NCBI RefSeq assembly: GCF_003815655.1
Contig: NZ_CP033917.1
Location: forward strand, 4,216,001 to 4,280,000
DNA: 64,000 bases
Direction: 5' to 3'
Source: Chryseobacterium sp. G0201
Lineage (GTDB): Bacteria; Bacteroidota; Bacteroidia; Flavobacteriales; Weeksellaceae
Below, in pieces: positions 35,788-44,454 of this stretch (the first letter of the stretch is position 1; each line of letters opens with the position of its first letter). Below the pieces are notes generated by a model that worked only from the letters and a program-made list of their open reading frames with translations, searched no databases and was not told where the DNA came from. The translations under genes were made by a program, and so were the position numbers.

Positions 35788-35965
35788 TACTTTCACTACC
35801 AAGGCTAATCGACTTTTTGGATAATAATTTAAGAAATTTCTTAAAATTATAGGTGAAAGCCACTATCAAAAAATGTCTGTTGCTCGCTTTCATTCCCTTT
35901 AAGTTGTTTCTTATGTAAGGGAAGAGGTGAGTTAATTTTTCAACCACAAATCTTTCAATACACAA
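35788..35965 (-). pseudogene. Decayed transposase C-terminus, IS1182-like
   Basis: The minus strand encodes, just before a stop region, GMKASNRHFLIVAFTYNFKK followed by FLKLLSKKS. This looks like the end of IS1182-type transposases (pattern: short Gly-led segment, ANxH-like, YNLKKYLKF). Only some 60 residues survive, with no N-terminal part, no DDE residues and no terminal repeats found. The remainder of the 722-base gap 35788-36509 is AT-rich without any gene apart from the ArsR control region at its end. Confidence 0.4.
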
Positions 35966-36459
35966 TTTTTATAGCTTTGAATACAATAAAGTTTTATTAC
36001 TTAGCTTTGAATTTTAGTCTCATTATTAAAAATAAAAACCTGAGTAGATGTACCAATTCACTGAAAAATATCAAAAAGCAATATTATAATCCAACATTTT
36101 AAAAGCACTTGAATTTTGAAGAGCAATAGCAATATTTAATTCATCGATACAGTAATTAATTAAATATTAAGCTTTTAATAAAAATAAAAAAATGAAAATA
36201 ATATCAATTTAACATAATATAAATTATAGGATTTATTTATCCTAATATAAAGAGAGTACACGTTTGTATAACTATCCACTCCTAAGTCTTAAATTTGTAA
36301 TTTACCTAGAGTTTTTATAGTTAAAATTATTTTTGCTCATATAACCTCTGTAATTCCATTCACATAGCATAATACCTGACTCAAAATTAGTCGCGTATTT
36401 GGTTATTCTATGAATTTTGATATTTTTATTATTCAAAATCAATAATTTATGCAAAAATA

Positions 36460-36504
36460 TTTGCGTAGTCAAATGACTTCGTATATATTTATAGTCAAAT
36501 AGCT
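36460..36504 (+). promoter_or_regulatory. ArsR operon promoter with paired operator repeats
   Basis: TTTG (36460-36463) and TATATTTA (36484-36491) form a promoter with 20-base spacing. TAGTCAAATGACT (36466-36478) lies in the spacer and TAGTCAAATAGCT (36492-36504) over the expected start. The two are 26 bases apart; the first core AGTCA-AA-TGACT is a perfect palindrome. The start codon of the ArsR gene is 6 bases after the second copy. Auto-repression is likely. Confidence 0.55.
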
Positions 36505-36509
36505 ACATA

Positions 36510-36833
36510 ATGAATTTAAGACGAGATGTTTTTCAAGCCATAGCAGATCCTACAAGAAGATCGATCTTGATGCTGGTTGCAACACAATCAATGACTGCAG
36601 GAACTATCGCTTCCAATTTTGATACAGCCAGGCCCACGGTTTCAAAGCATCTTCAGATCCTTACAGAATGTGAATTATTGTCTCAGGAACAAAACGGCCG
36701 TGAAATTATCTATCATCTAAATCCAAATAAAATGAAAGAAATTGCTGATTTTATAGAGCCTTTTCGACAAATGTGGGACGATAGATTCAACAAACTTGAA
36801 AGCGTAATGAAAGCCTATCAACAGAAAAAATAG
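36510..36833 (+). CDS. ArsR-family winged-helix regulator
   Basis: A 107-residue protein with the ArsR-type helix-turn-helix (QAIADPTRRSILMLVATQSMT then FDTARPTVSKHLQILTECELL). It lacks the metal-binding cysteine pair of arsenic sensors, and thus belongs to the non-metal group that regularly precedes SRPBCC genes. It overlaps nothing but sits 5 bases before the SRPBCC gene and is the first gene of a five-gene cluster. Confidence 0.92.
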   Translation: MNLRRDVFQAIADPTRRSILMLVATQSMTAGTIASNFDTARPTVSKHLQILTECELLSQEQNGREIIYHLNPNKMKEIADFIEPFRQMWDDRFNKLESVMKAYQQKK

Positions 36834-36838
36834 AAAAT

Positions 36839-37312
36839 ATGGAACTAAAAACAAAAATACACGCCGAAGATAACAAACAGGAAATCCTCATTACCAGAGA
36901 GTTTGATCTGCCTTTAGAATTATTGTTTAAAGCCTATACAGAAGCCGAATTGGTTGAACAATGGATGGGAACAAAAGTTTTAAAGCTTGATAATCAGCAA
37001 CATGGCGGATATCAGTTTGAAACATTAAATCCTCAAGGTGATGTAGTTTTCCGCGCCAACGGAACAATTCACGAATTTATTCCAAATCAAACGATTACAA
37101 GAACTTTTCAGATGGAAAATACCCCTTTCCCGGCACAGTTAGAGTTTTTAGAATTTGAAAAATTAATGGAAAATACGAGCAAAATAGTAATTAAAACTAT
37201 TTATAAATCAGTTGATTACAGAGATCAAATACTAAAACTCCCGTTTGCTAAAGGTATCAATATGGCCCACAATCGTCTACAGGAAATTTTTTCTAAAGAA
37301 GCTAGAAATTAA
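36839..37312 (+). CDS. SRPBCC (AHSA1-type) ligand-binding domain protein
   Basis: A 157-residue START-fold protein. ITREFDLPLELLFKAYTEAEL then VEQWMGTK is the usual N-terminal part of the AHSA1/SRPBCC family, and the C-terminal helix contains GINMAHNRLQEIF. The fold holds a hydrophobic ligand; function unknown. The ArsR-SRPBCC pair is a very frequent arrangement in bacteria, and the regulator probably controls it. Confidence 0.88.
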   Translation: MELKTKIHAEDNKQEILITREFDLPLELLFKAYTEAELVEQWMGTKVLKLDNQQHGGYQFETLNPQGDVVFRANGTIHEFIPNQTITRTFQMENTPFPAQLEFLEFEKLMENTSKIVIKTIYKSVDYRDQILKLPFAKGINMAHNRLQEIFSKEARN

Positions 37313-37377
37313 AGTTAATTTTTAGTATTCACGATCAATCATTCATAATTTATAAATCTTAATTCATAACTAAAAAC

Positions 37378-37954
37378 ATGAACCCAAAAGTTGATTTCTT
37401 TTTTGACCAAGCCAAACAATGGCAGAAAGAATTTGAAAAATTAAGAAATCGCTCTGGAGACGGGACTTGAGGAAGATTTAAAATGGGGATGCCCCTGCTA
37501 TACCTATCACGACAAAAACATCTTTTTGATCCACGGATTTAAAGAATACTGCGCGCTTTTATTTTTCAAAGGTGCTTTATTGAATGATACAAACAATATT
37601 TTGATTCAACAATCTGAAAATGTGCAGGCTGCAAGACAAATTCGATTTACAGATTTAAAACAAATTGCTGATCTAGAAAAAGTTATTAAAACTTACCTAT
37701 TTGAGGCACTTGAAGCAGAAAAATCAGGCATAAAAGTAGTGATGAAAGAAACCAAACAATTTGAAATGCCGGAAGAATTTCAAAAAAAATTAGATGAAAA
37801 TTCAGCACTGCAAGAAGCTTTCGAAGCCTTAACACCGGGAAGACAGAGAGCCTATCTACTCCACTTTTCTTCAGCAAAACAAGCAAAAACCCGAGAATCA
37901 AGAATAGAAAAATATATCCCTCAAATTCTAATCGGAAAAGGCTTAAATGACTAA
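37378..37954 (+). pseudogene. YdeI/OmpD-associated (DUF1801) protein gene with frameshift
   Basis: From the ATG at 37378 the frame reads MNPKVDFFFDQAKQWQKEFE and on to RNRSGDGT followed by TGA at 37468. The downstream frame continues with ALETGLEEDLKWGCPCYTY, which is exactly what the DUF1801/YdeI family would require next. The break lies at about 37447-37451, where AATCGCT probably stands for AAT-ATC-GCT (loss of two bases). The rest is intact to 37954 (QFEMPEEFQKKL..ALTPGRQRAYLLHFSSAKQAKTR region). Either a recent inactivating mutation or a sequencing error. Confidence 0.85.
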
Positions 37955-37974
37955 TTAATAAATAATTAAAAAAC

Positions 37975-38364
37975 ATGGAAACACAAAATAAATCAACAAA
38001 AAGAAACAAGATCATCTACTGGATTTTCACTCTTTGGATGTCTTTGGGAATGTTTTCTACAGCCATTGTTCAACTGATGAAACACAAAGATGAAGTAGAA
38101 AATTTCACAAAACTCGGTTACCCAATTTATTTGATGACCATCGTCGGAATCTGGAAAATATTGGGAGTCATTGCAGCTTTAATTCCAAAATATCCTTTAT
38201 TAAAAGAATGGGCTTATGCAGGATTTTTCTTTGCAATGTCTGGAGCTTTGGTTTCACATATTATTGTCGGGGATCCGATTGGGAAAACTTTTCCTCCATT
38301 ATTACTCCTTATTATTACCATAATTTCATGGTATTTCAGACCGGCTGACAGAAAATTTGTTTAA
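37975..38364 (+). CDS. DoxX-like membrane protein
   Basis: A 129-residue protein with four hydrophobic helices (about 12-32, 52-68, 78-97, 103-120), basic N-terminus, and the segment TKLGYPIYLMTIVGIWKILG that is typical for DoxX-like proteins associated with SRPBCC clusters. Function unknown. It follows the frameshifted YdeI gene by 20 bases. Confidence 0.8.
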   Translation: METQNKSTKRNKIIYWIFTLWMSLGMFSTAIVQLMKHKDEVENFTKLGYPIYLMTIVGIWKILGVIAALIPKYPLLKEWAYAGFFFAMSGALVSHIIVGDPIGKTFPPLLLLIITIISWYFRPADRKFV

Positions 38365-38414
38365 TTATTTTTGAATAAATTTAACCTAGAATTTTTAACA
38401 CAAATAATATCAAT

Positions 38415-38975
38415 ATGAAAAATAATAAAAAATTATCCCCTGAACAGGCAGAAGCTCTACTTAAAATATTAAAATCCCGTTTTGAAAAAAATATGAATCG
38501 TCATAAAGATCTTGATTGGAATAAAATTCAGTCAAAACTGGAAGAAAATCCTGAGAAACTTTGGTCTTTAAATGAAATGGAAGAAACTGAAGGTGAACCT
38601 GATGTTGTTGATTATGACAAAAAAAATGACGAATATATTTTCTTTGATTGCTCGCCAGAAAGCCCAAAACGACGAAGTTTCTGCTATGATTATCCGGCTT
38701 GGAATGCTAGAAAAGCCAATAAACCTGAAAATAATGTGATTGATAAAGCTTCCGAAATGGGAATTGAATTATTGTCCGAAGAACAATATCGCCAACTTCA
38801 GCAACTCGGAAAATTTGATCTCAAAACTTCAAGTTGGGTGAAAACTCCTGTAGAAATTCGCGAACTTGGCGGTGCTATTTTCTGTGATCGCCGCTATAAT
38901 ACAGTTTTTATGTATCACAATGGTGCCGATTCTTATTATGCTGCAAGAGGTTTTCGTGGTTTTCTAAAAGTTTAA
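38415..38975 (+). CDS. DUF4256 domain protein
   Basis: A 186-residue soluble protein. The opening LSPEQAEALLKILKSRFEKN, the central EGEPDVVDYD and FFDCSPESPKRRSFCYD and the closing segments with FCDRRYNTVFMYHNGADSYY are those of the DUF4256 family, which has no known function. It closes the ArsR-SRPBCC-YdeI-DoxX cluster; genes of this kind travel together in Flavobacteriia. It is followed by an inverted repeat before a convergent gene. Confidence 0.82.
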   Translation: MKNNKKLSPEQAEALLKILKSRFEKNMNRHKDLDWNKIQSKLEENPEKLWSLNEMEETEGEPDVVDYDKKNDEYIFFDCSPESPKRRSFCYDYPAWNARKANKPENNVIDKASEMGIELLSEEQYRQLQQLGKFDLKTSSWVKTPVEIRELGGAIFCDRRYNTVFMYHNGADSYYAARGFRGFLKV

Positions 38976-38984
38976 TAAAAATAA

Positions 38985-39091
38985 TTAAACCATTAAGATT
39001 CAATCAAGTAATTAAGAATATTAAGTTTTATAATCATTAATAGTATAAATCTTAATTAAACTTAACCCCTTAAAATATCTTAATGGTTTAA
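38985..39091. repeat. Inverted repeat with 15-bp perfect arms
   Basis: TTAAACCATTAAGAT (38985-38999) pairs with ATCTTAATGGTTTAA (39077-39091) across 77 bases of AT-rich sequence containing more CTTAATTAA-type segments. It fills the gap between two convergent genes. Confidence 0.7.
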
Positions 39092-39097
39092 AATATA

Positions 39098-40057
39098 TTA
39101 AGAATTTTTCAACCAAGGAGACTCTACGCTCCAAAATATTATGTTAACTCCCAAATAATTTTCTGCATACTCTACAAACTCTTCTTTTGTGAACGGCTTT
39201 TTCGTTTTTGGATTTTTATACGTCAAAGTTGGCTCCTGTACTGCCATCGCTACCAAAGATAAATTTCCTTTATATTTATTAAAAAATGGATATGAATTTT
39301 TCATTTGCGCATTTTTATTCGGGACAATATCCGGTCCGCCCAAGCCTATATTATTTTCTTTTGCAAATTCAAATAATCTGGACATATATTTATGATCATT
39401 TTCCCACTCACAAGGAAAAAAATTCACATATTGTAAAACGTAAGATTTCTTGAATGCATTTCTAGCAAATTTCAAATTATCCAATTCAGCCTGAAAATAT
39501 TTATCACAGCTGAAACCTGTTTTATCTCGCTTCATATCAATATCGATCGCTGTTTCAGGCAAATTAATTCCTTGAATTTTTCCGTCAAATTTTTTAGCCA
39601 ACTCTCCTATCAGTTTTTGAAATCTTTGCTGAACTGCCGGATTCCATTGTTGTGTAACCCAACCATTTCCGACCGGTTTATTTTCTCCGGGATTGTCAAA
39701 TTGTGGAACCAAACCTCCGGTATATTCTTTTTCTTTTAAAATATAGTCAGGAACATATTTTGCTTCAGGTTCAAAAAATCGATCTTGAAGCTGAATGAAT
39801 AATTTTCTATTCAACTTGGTTAAATATTCCAGATCTTTTTCAATTCTGGAAAAGTCATAAACATCTTTCGCTGTTTCTAATGATTTCCAACTATAAACGA
39901 TTTGAACTCCTCCAATATCTTTTCGAGTGATCATTTTTTCAATTTTCTGAAGATCTCCCGAGGAAGTATAAATATAGTTTTGTGGAACTTCGGCTTTTAA
40001 TTGATTGAGTCCAATAGTAAACAAAATAATAAAAATAATTTTAAGTAAACTTTTCAT
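39098..40057 (-). CDS. Secreted TIM-barrel protein, putative glycoside hydrolase
   Basis: A 319-residue exported protein with signal peptide (about 1-22). GVQIVYSWKSLETAKDVYDF and DFSRIEKDLEYLTKLNRKLF then IQLQDRFF near residues 50-95 resemble the first beta-alpha units of GH5/GH42-like hydrolases (a WKSLE segment followed by a nearby-planned residue search), GINLPETAID (about 164) could hold an acid/base glutamate, and VAMAVQEPTL (about 271) a second one. No family could be fixed. Standing alone between inverted repeat and small lipoprotein. Confidence 0.5.
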   Translation of the reverse strand: MKSLLKIIFIILFTIGLNQLKAEVPQNYIYTSSGDLQKIEKMITRKDIGGVQIVYSWKSLETAKDVYDFSRIEKDLEYLTKLNRKLFIQLQDRFFEPEAKYVPDYILKEKEYTGGLVPQFDNPGENKPVGNGWVTQQWNPAVQQRFQKLIGELAKKFDGKIQGINLPETAIDIDMKRDKTGFSCDKYFQAELDNLKFARNAFKKSYVLQYVNFFPCEWENDHKYMSRLFEFAKENNIGLGGPDIVPNKNAQMKNSYPFFNKYKGNLSLVAMAVQEPTLTYKNPKTKKPFTKEEFVEYAENYLGVNIIFWSVESPWLKNS

Positions 40058-40318
40058 AACTAAAAATTTGTTGTTAAGTAAGAATCATTAATCATGCCTT
40101 AATTTATTTTTACGATGTACAGGAAAATATTCGGAATGTAATTTTTTAAGCGATTCTCAGCGATTAGGAAAATCATACATAATTTTACTATTTATTCGGA
40201 AATTAAATTCATAAATATATTTAAAACTAAAAATTATTTTTAATTTACATTTACTTTTATTAAAAATAGTATTGTTATTTTAGCAGCACGAAATTTGATT
40301 TAACATAATAAAAAGCAT

Positions 40319-40816
40319 ATGAAAAAATTAATTCTATTAAGTTCGTTATCAATTTTTTTAATGAACTGTAATAAAAAAAAGGAAACTCAGATTCAAAAAG
40401 CTGAAACTGATTCCACAGCAATGACTGAAACTGTAGTTGATACACTTGGTCCTAAATCTTTCTGTTATATGGAAGTAACTGGAAAAGATACCGTTTTTGT
40501 AACAATTGACGACAACTTAGGAACCGTTACAGGAAAAATGTATAATAAATTCTTTGAAAAAGATAATTCTAAAGGAACTTTATCCGGAATAAAATCTGGT
40601 GATACGTTGAAGTTAACGTACGAATTTGCTGCAGAGGGCAAAACAGGAAATACAAACGACATTTATTTTCTACAGAAAAAAGATGCTATAATAGAAGGTA
40701 TCGGTGAAAGAGATTCTCAAACAGGAACAAAATATGCTAATGAGAGTAAAATAAAATATGAAGGAAAAGGCTATAAACTAGCAGATTGTAAGGTGGTTGA
40801 GAAAGCATTAAAATAA
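40319..40816 (+). CDS. Small lipoprotein of unknown function
   Basis: A 165-residue protein with a lipobox cysteine in IFLMNCNKKK (residue about 17). The mature part begins with a threonine-rich linker, then a compact beta-rich domain (SFCYMEVTGKDTVFVTIDD, GTVTGKMYNKFFEKDNSKGT). Such proteins with an N-terminal SFCY-like motif are common in Bacteroidetes, role unknown. It has its own 5' region and no operon partner. Confidence 0.7.
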   Translation: MKKLILLSSLSIFLMNCNKKKETQIQKAETDSTAMTETVVDTLGPKSFCYMEVTGKDTVFVTIDDNLGTVTGKMYNKFFEKDNSKGTLSGIKSGDTLKLTYEFAAEGKTGNTNDIYFLQKKDAIIEGIGERDSQTGTKYANESKIKYEGKGYKLADCKVVEKALK

Positions 40817-40914
40817 AATATAAATTATTCCCAATTTATTGAAATATATTGCATGGTATTTGCTATAGTACGGGCTCACACTCATACTAACAAAAATTAT
40901 TAATAACAAACACT

Positions 40915-41235
40915 ATGCAAAGTTTAAGTTTTAAACCGTTTTCGAAAGATGAATTGATTAATGGACTGAAGAAAACGTTTCCACAATATAAAATTCAAAC
41001 AAGTTTTGGAGCACTACAGGTAAGAACCAGCGGATTTACTTTAACAGGAAATGTAAAAATAAATGCTAAACCAGAAACCGGTAAAGTAATTACTGAAACA
41101 GCTTCAGATTCAGCGTTGCTATATCTAATTTTTTGTTTTCCGATAGGTATTTATATGTACATGAAAAAGGAAAAAATCAAAAAACTTGAAAATGAAGTTA
41201 TTGAAGGTATTAAGAAAATACTTGTTGAAGATTAA
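40915..41235 (+). CDS. Small protein with one membrane helix
   Basis: A 106-residue protein. The first 70 residues are mixed alpha/beta (FSKDELINGLKKTFPQYKIQ); one hydrophobic helix follows (about 63-82, SALLYLIFCFPIGIYMYM) and a basic tail. I do not recognise the family. It lies 98 bases downstream of the lipoprotein and has a terminator directly behind it. Confidence 0.6.
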   Translation: MQSLSFKPFSKDELINGLKKTFPQYKIQTSFGALQVRTSGFTLTGNVKINAKPETGKVITETASDSALLYLIFCFPIGIYMYMKKEKIKKLENEVIEGIKKILVED

Positions 41236-41238
41236 AAT

Positions 41239-41267
41239 AAAAACAGCCTGATCAGGCTGTTTTTTTA
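41239..41267 (+). terminator. Rho-independent terminator, probably bidirectional
   Basis: AAACAGCCTG pairs with CAGGCTGTTT around AT, with A-run before and T-run after. It sits between convergent genes ending at 41235 and 41272 and can serve both. Confidence 0.9.
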
Positions 41268-41271
41268 GTTA

Positions 41272-42303
41272 TTATAATTCGTTATTAATAATTTCAATAA
41301 AATTGTTTACAGGTTCATCGTCTGTATTCCAAGAAGTTATCAATCGGATTGCAGAATTGTCTTCATCGATTTTCTTCCACACATAAAATTCAAATTTCTC
41401 AGATAAAACCTGAATCAGATCATTACTCAAAATTGGAAAAATCTGATTGGTATATGTATCTGAAAGAAACTGAATTCCTTTTTCCTTCATGGCATTTTTG
41501 ATCTTCATCGCTTGCTGATTGGCATGTTTTGCGAGATCAAAATACAGATCATTTTTCATCAGTTCCAAAAACTGAATTCCCAATAATCTTCCTTTTGCCA
41601 ATAAAGCTCCTTTTTGTTTGATATTAAAACCAAAATCTTGTTTAAGTTCTTGATTATTAATCACAATCGCCTCTCCTATCAACGCTCCGTTTTTGGTTCC
41701 GCCTAAATAAAAAATATCGGTTAATTCCGCTACTTTTTCTAAAGTCAGATCACTAATCTCAGATGTTAATCCATGCCCAAGCCTCGCTCCATCCATAAAT
41801 AAATATAGCCCGTTTTGCTTACAAAAAACGGATAACTCTTCTAATTCTTTTGCATTATAAATCGTTCCCAACTCCGTAGAATTCGATATATAAACCAATT
41901 TTGGCATTACCTGATGCGGAACATTTTGGTGATTTTCCAAAACAGGAATAATATCCGACGGTCTTAATTTTCCATCTTCCGTTTCAATATTCAAAATTTT
42001 ATGTCCTGTAGCTTCGATGGCTCCGGTTTCATTATTTAAAATATGCCCTGTAGAAGCCGATATCGCACATTGATAAGGTCTTAAAATAGAAGAAATTACA
42101 ATTAAATTAGCCTGTGTTCCTCCGGAAACAAAATAGATATCCGAATTTGGATTTTTAATTTTTTCTTTAATTAATTCTTTAGCCTGTAAAGAATATTTGT
42201 CTTCGCCATAGCCAGCCTGCTGATCGAGATTACTTTGTAAAAGTGCCTGCAAGATATTCGGGTGGCATCCCTCTGAATAGTCGTTTTTAAATGAAAATTT
42301 CAT
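41272..42303 (-). CDS. Low-specificity threonine aldolase-type PLP enzyme
   Basis: A 343-residue fold-type I PLP enzyme of the beta-eliminating lyase family. SGGTQANL (60-67), the aspartate motif MDGARLGHGL (170-179) and the PLP lysine K204 in LGGTKNGALIGEA are those of threonine aldolases, which cleave threonine to glycine and acetaldehyde. The opening FKNDYSEGCHPNIL fits this group too. It is divergent from the DtxR-family gene with 85 bases between starts. Confidence 0.88.
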   Translation of the reverse strand: MKFSFKNDYSEGCHPNILQALLQSNLDQQAGYGEDKYSLQAKELIKEKIKNPNSDIYFVSGGTQANLIVISSILRPYQCAISASTGHILNNETGAIEATGHKILNIETEDGKLRPSDIIPVLENHQNVPHQVMPKLVYISNSTELGTIYNAKELEELSVFCKQNGLYLFMDGARLGHGLTSEISDLTLEKVAELTDIFYLGGTKNGALIGEAIVINNQELKQDFGFNIKQKGALLAKGRLLGIQFLELMKNDLYFDLAKHANQQAMKIKNAMKEKGIQFLSDTYTNQIFPILSNDLIQVLSEKFEFYVWKKIDEDNSAIRLITSWNTDDEPVNNFIEIINNEL

Positions 42304-42356
42304 ACAGTAAAATTAAAAAAAGTTAAAATAACAAGAGCAGAATTTTAATAATATTT

Positions 42357-42386
42357 TGTTAGATTTGTATTGAAAATCATCTAACA
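42357..42386 (+). promoter_or_regulatory. Promoter and palindromic operator of the DtxR-family gene
   Basis: The -7 box TAGATTTG (42360-42367) lies inside the left arm of TGTTAGAT-(14)-ATCTAACA (42357-42364 and 42379-42386), whose right arm ends two bases before the TTG start codon. Metal-dependent auto-regulation by the protein is the natural reading. Confidence 0.55.
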
Positions 42387-42388
42387 TT

Positions 42389-43042
42389 TTGAAAACAACA
42401 TTAACAGAAGAAAATTATCTGAAAGCTTTGTTTCATTTAGTTGACAATGAAGGAAAGGTTACGATTAACGAGCTCAGCAAATTTTTAAATGTAAAAATGC
42501 CGAGTGTCAATAACATGATGAAGAAGTTTGCCGACAAAAGTTGGGTAATTTACGAAACTTACAAACCTCTGAGAGTCACAGAAAAAGGAAGACGGGAAGC
42601 CGCTTTAGTCGTACGTAAGCACAGACTTACCGAAATGTTTTTGGTAAAAAAAATGAATTTTGGCTGGGAGAATGTACACGAAATCGCAGAACAGCTTGAG
42701 CACGTGCACTCTACTATTTTCTTTGACAAAATGGATGAAATATTAGATCATCCAAAGTTTGATCCGCATGGAGAGCCAATTCCTGATAAAGACGGAAATA
42801 TTATTGCTCAGGATTTACAGAAATTAAGTGGATGCAATGTTGGGGAAACAGTAGTTTTTGCTTCCGTAACGCTTTCTGATGACGCTTTTCTGAATTATTT
42901 AACTGAAAGAAAACTACTTCTGAATACCAAAATAAAAATTATTAAAATTGAAAGTTTTGACAGATCTGTAACGGTTGAAGTTGAAGGAAAACATGAAGTT
43001 TTAAGTAAAAAGGCGACTGAAAAAATATTGGTTAAGAAATAA
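42389..43042 (+). CDS. DtxR/MntR-family metal-dependent regulator
   Basis: A 217-residue protein. Residues 1-60 hold the winged helix (EENYLKALFHLVDNEGKVTI..VKMPSVNNMMKKF), 65-140 the metal-binding and dimerisation domain (with HRLTEMFLVKKM, LEHVHST and HPKFDPHGEPIPD), and 145-217 a FeoA-like SH3 domain. Start is a TTG: no ATG precedes the conserved N-terminus, and the TTG gives the right length. Family members use Fe2+ or Mn2+ as co-repressor. The nearby palindrome at the promoter suggests self-control. Confidence 0.9.
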   Translation: MKTTLTEENYLKALFHLVDNEGKVTINELSKFLNVKMPSVNNMMKKFADKSWVIYETYKPLRVTEKGRREAALVVRKHRLTEMFLVKKMNFGWENVHEIAEQLEHVHSTIFFDKMDEILDHPKFDPHGEPIPDKDGNIIAQDLQKLSGCNVGETVVFASVTLSDDAFLNYLTERKLLLNTKIKIIKIESFDRSVTVEVEGKHEVLSKKATEKILVKK

Positions 43043-43048
43043 AACTGG

Positions 43049-43108
43049 TGATTTCGAGAGCCTAAACCACCAGCTTTTTATAATTGTTGATTGAGGTTCT
43101 CGAAATCA
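43049..43108. repeat. Inverted repeat between convergent genes
   Basis: TGATTTCGAGAGCCT (43049-43063) pairs with AGGTTCTCGAAATCA (43094-43108), one mismatch. A smaller hairpin CTGGTG/CACCAG followed by TTTTT lies inside (43045-43077) and may be the actual terminator of the DtxR-family gene. Confidence 0.7.
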
Positions 43109-43116
43109 ACAATAAA

Positions 43117-44295
43117 TTATTTCAAACTGTTCTTTAAAATTTTGGAAACCGTTTCAATTTCTTCCATTGTATTGAAATAATGTGGTGATAATCTCACAAT
43201 TCCATTCACATTTTTATTGGTAAAATCAATCAAAGCTGAATTTTTGTAGGTTACAGAGAAAAATATATTATTTTCTTTTAAAACTTTCTGAATATTTTCA
43301 AGATCGCCATCAGAACCACAAAATGTGATGATACTGCTCAGTTTATTTCCCCAATCCCAAACCTTGAAACCGCTATTTTTAAGGTTGTCTCTCAGTTTTC
43401 CAGATAAATTTTTGTTATAATTTTCAATATTATCTAAGCCAATATTATTTGCATACTTTACAGCTTCCATAAAACCTAGCAACGTACCATAAGAAATTTC
43501 CCAGTGCTCGAATCTTTTTGCGGTTTTAAATAATTCATAATCATCGTATTCCGTCCAGTTTGCACCTCGCATATCTAACAATAAAGGAGCGTAATTTTGC
43601 TTTAGAACTCTTTCTGAAACATATAGAAAACCTGTTCCTCTTGGTCCACGCATGAATTTTCTTCCTGTGGCAGTCAGGAAATCACAGTCGATTTTCTCAA
43701 CATCAACAACCATTTGTCCGACAGATTGACAAGCATCAACCAAATACAAAACATCATATTGACGGCAAATTTTTCCAACACCCTCAACATTTTGAATCAA
43801 TCCTGAATTTGTTGGGATATGTGTAACCGCAACTAATTTTGGATTGTGTTGTTTTATTAAATTTTCTAAATCCTCCAAATCCAATTCATTATCTGAAAGA
43901 TTTTTTGTTCTTATTACTTTTATGTTCAATTTTTTCTGAAGCGAGATAAAAGTGATTTGATTTGAAATATAATCATCTACAGTGGTAATGATCACATCTC
44001 CTTCTTTGAAAACAATGCTCGCTAAAGCCTTTGCATAAGCATCTGTCGCACTGGTCGCAAAAGCAATATTTGAAGATTGACAATTGATCAGTTTTGCGCT
44101 TTCTTCATAAAACTCTTCCAATAAAGTGGTATTTCGGTTAGCGACTTCATATCCTCCAAATTGTTCTTCCTGATGAAAATAATCAACCATAGAATCAACA
44201 ACTACCTTTGGCATTAATGATGACCCGGCATTGTTTAGAAATATTTTATTATCAGATAAACCTTTTGTGTCTTGTCTTATTTGGTCTAAATTCAT
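43117..44295 (-). CDS. Class V aminotransferase-fold PLP enzyme (cysteine desulfurase/epimerase-like)
   Basis: A 392-residue class V PLP enzyme. FLNNAGSSLMPKVV (19-32), ATSATDAYAKAL, VDACQSVGQ (187-195) and the PLP lysine K213 in TGRKFMRGPRGTGF are seen. The group includes SufS-like cysteine desulfurases, isopenicillin N epimerase-like proteins and ergothioneine-pathway lyases; none of the additional SufS motifs is clear, so the reaction remains open. It is convergent with the DtxR-family gene and followed upstream by a 159-base gap to the T6SS genes. Confidence 0.85.
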   Translation of the reverse strand: MNLDQIRQDTKGLSDNKIFLNNAGSSLMPKVVVDSMVDYFHQEEQFGGYEVANRNTTLLEEFYEESAKLINCQSSNIAFATSATDAYAKALASIVFKEGDVIITTVDDYISNQITFISLQKKLNIKVIRTKNLSDNELDLEDLENLIKQHNPKLVAVTHIPTNSGLIQNVEGVGKICRQYDVLYLVDACQSVGQMVVDVEKIDCDFLTATGRKFMRGPRGTGFLYVSERVLKQNYAPLLLDMRGANWTEYDDYELFKTAKRFEHWEISYGTLLGFMEAVKYANNIGLDNIENYNKNLSGKLRDNLKNSGFKVWDWGNKLSSIITFCGSDGDLENIQKVLKENNIFFSVTYKNSALIDFTNKNVNGIVRLSPHYFNTMEEIETVSKILKNSLK

Positions 44296-44398
44296 TTTTT
44301 TTATTTTTTTTCTCCCACAGATTTTAACGATTTACACAGATTATTGCGTATATATTTGCTGAAGACCTGTAAGAATTTAATCAAACAATTTTATACAA

Positions 44399-44426
44399 AA
44401 AATCCCGAATTATTACGTTCGGGATT
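44399..44426 (-). terminator. Rho-independent terminator of the tss genes
   Basis: AATCCCGAA (44401-44409) pairs with TTCGGGATT (44418-44426); the minus strand continues with six T. It is 28 bases beyond the tssK stop. Confidence 0.9.
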
Positions 44427-44454
44427 AAATATTTTTATAAAAGTGATTATAAAA

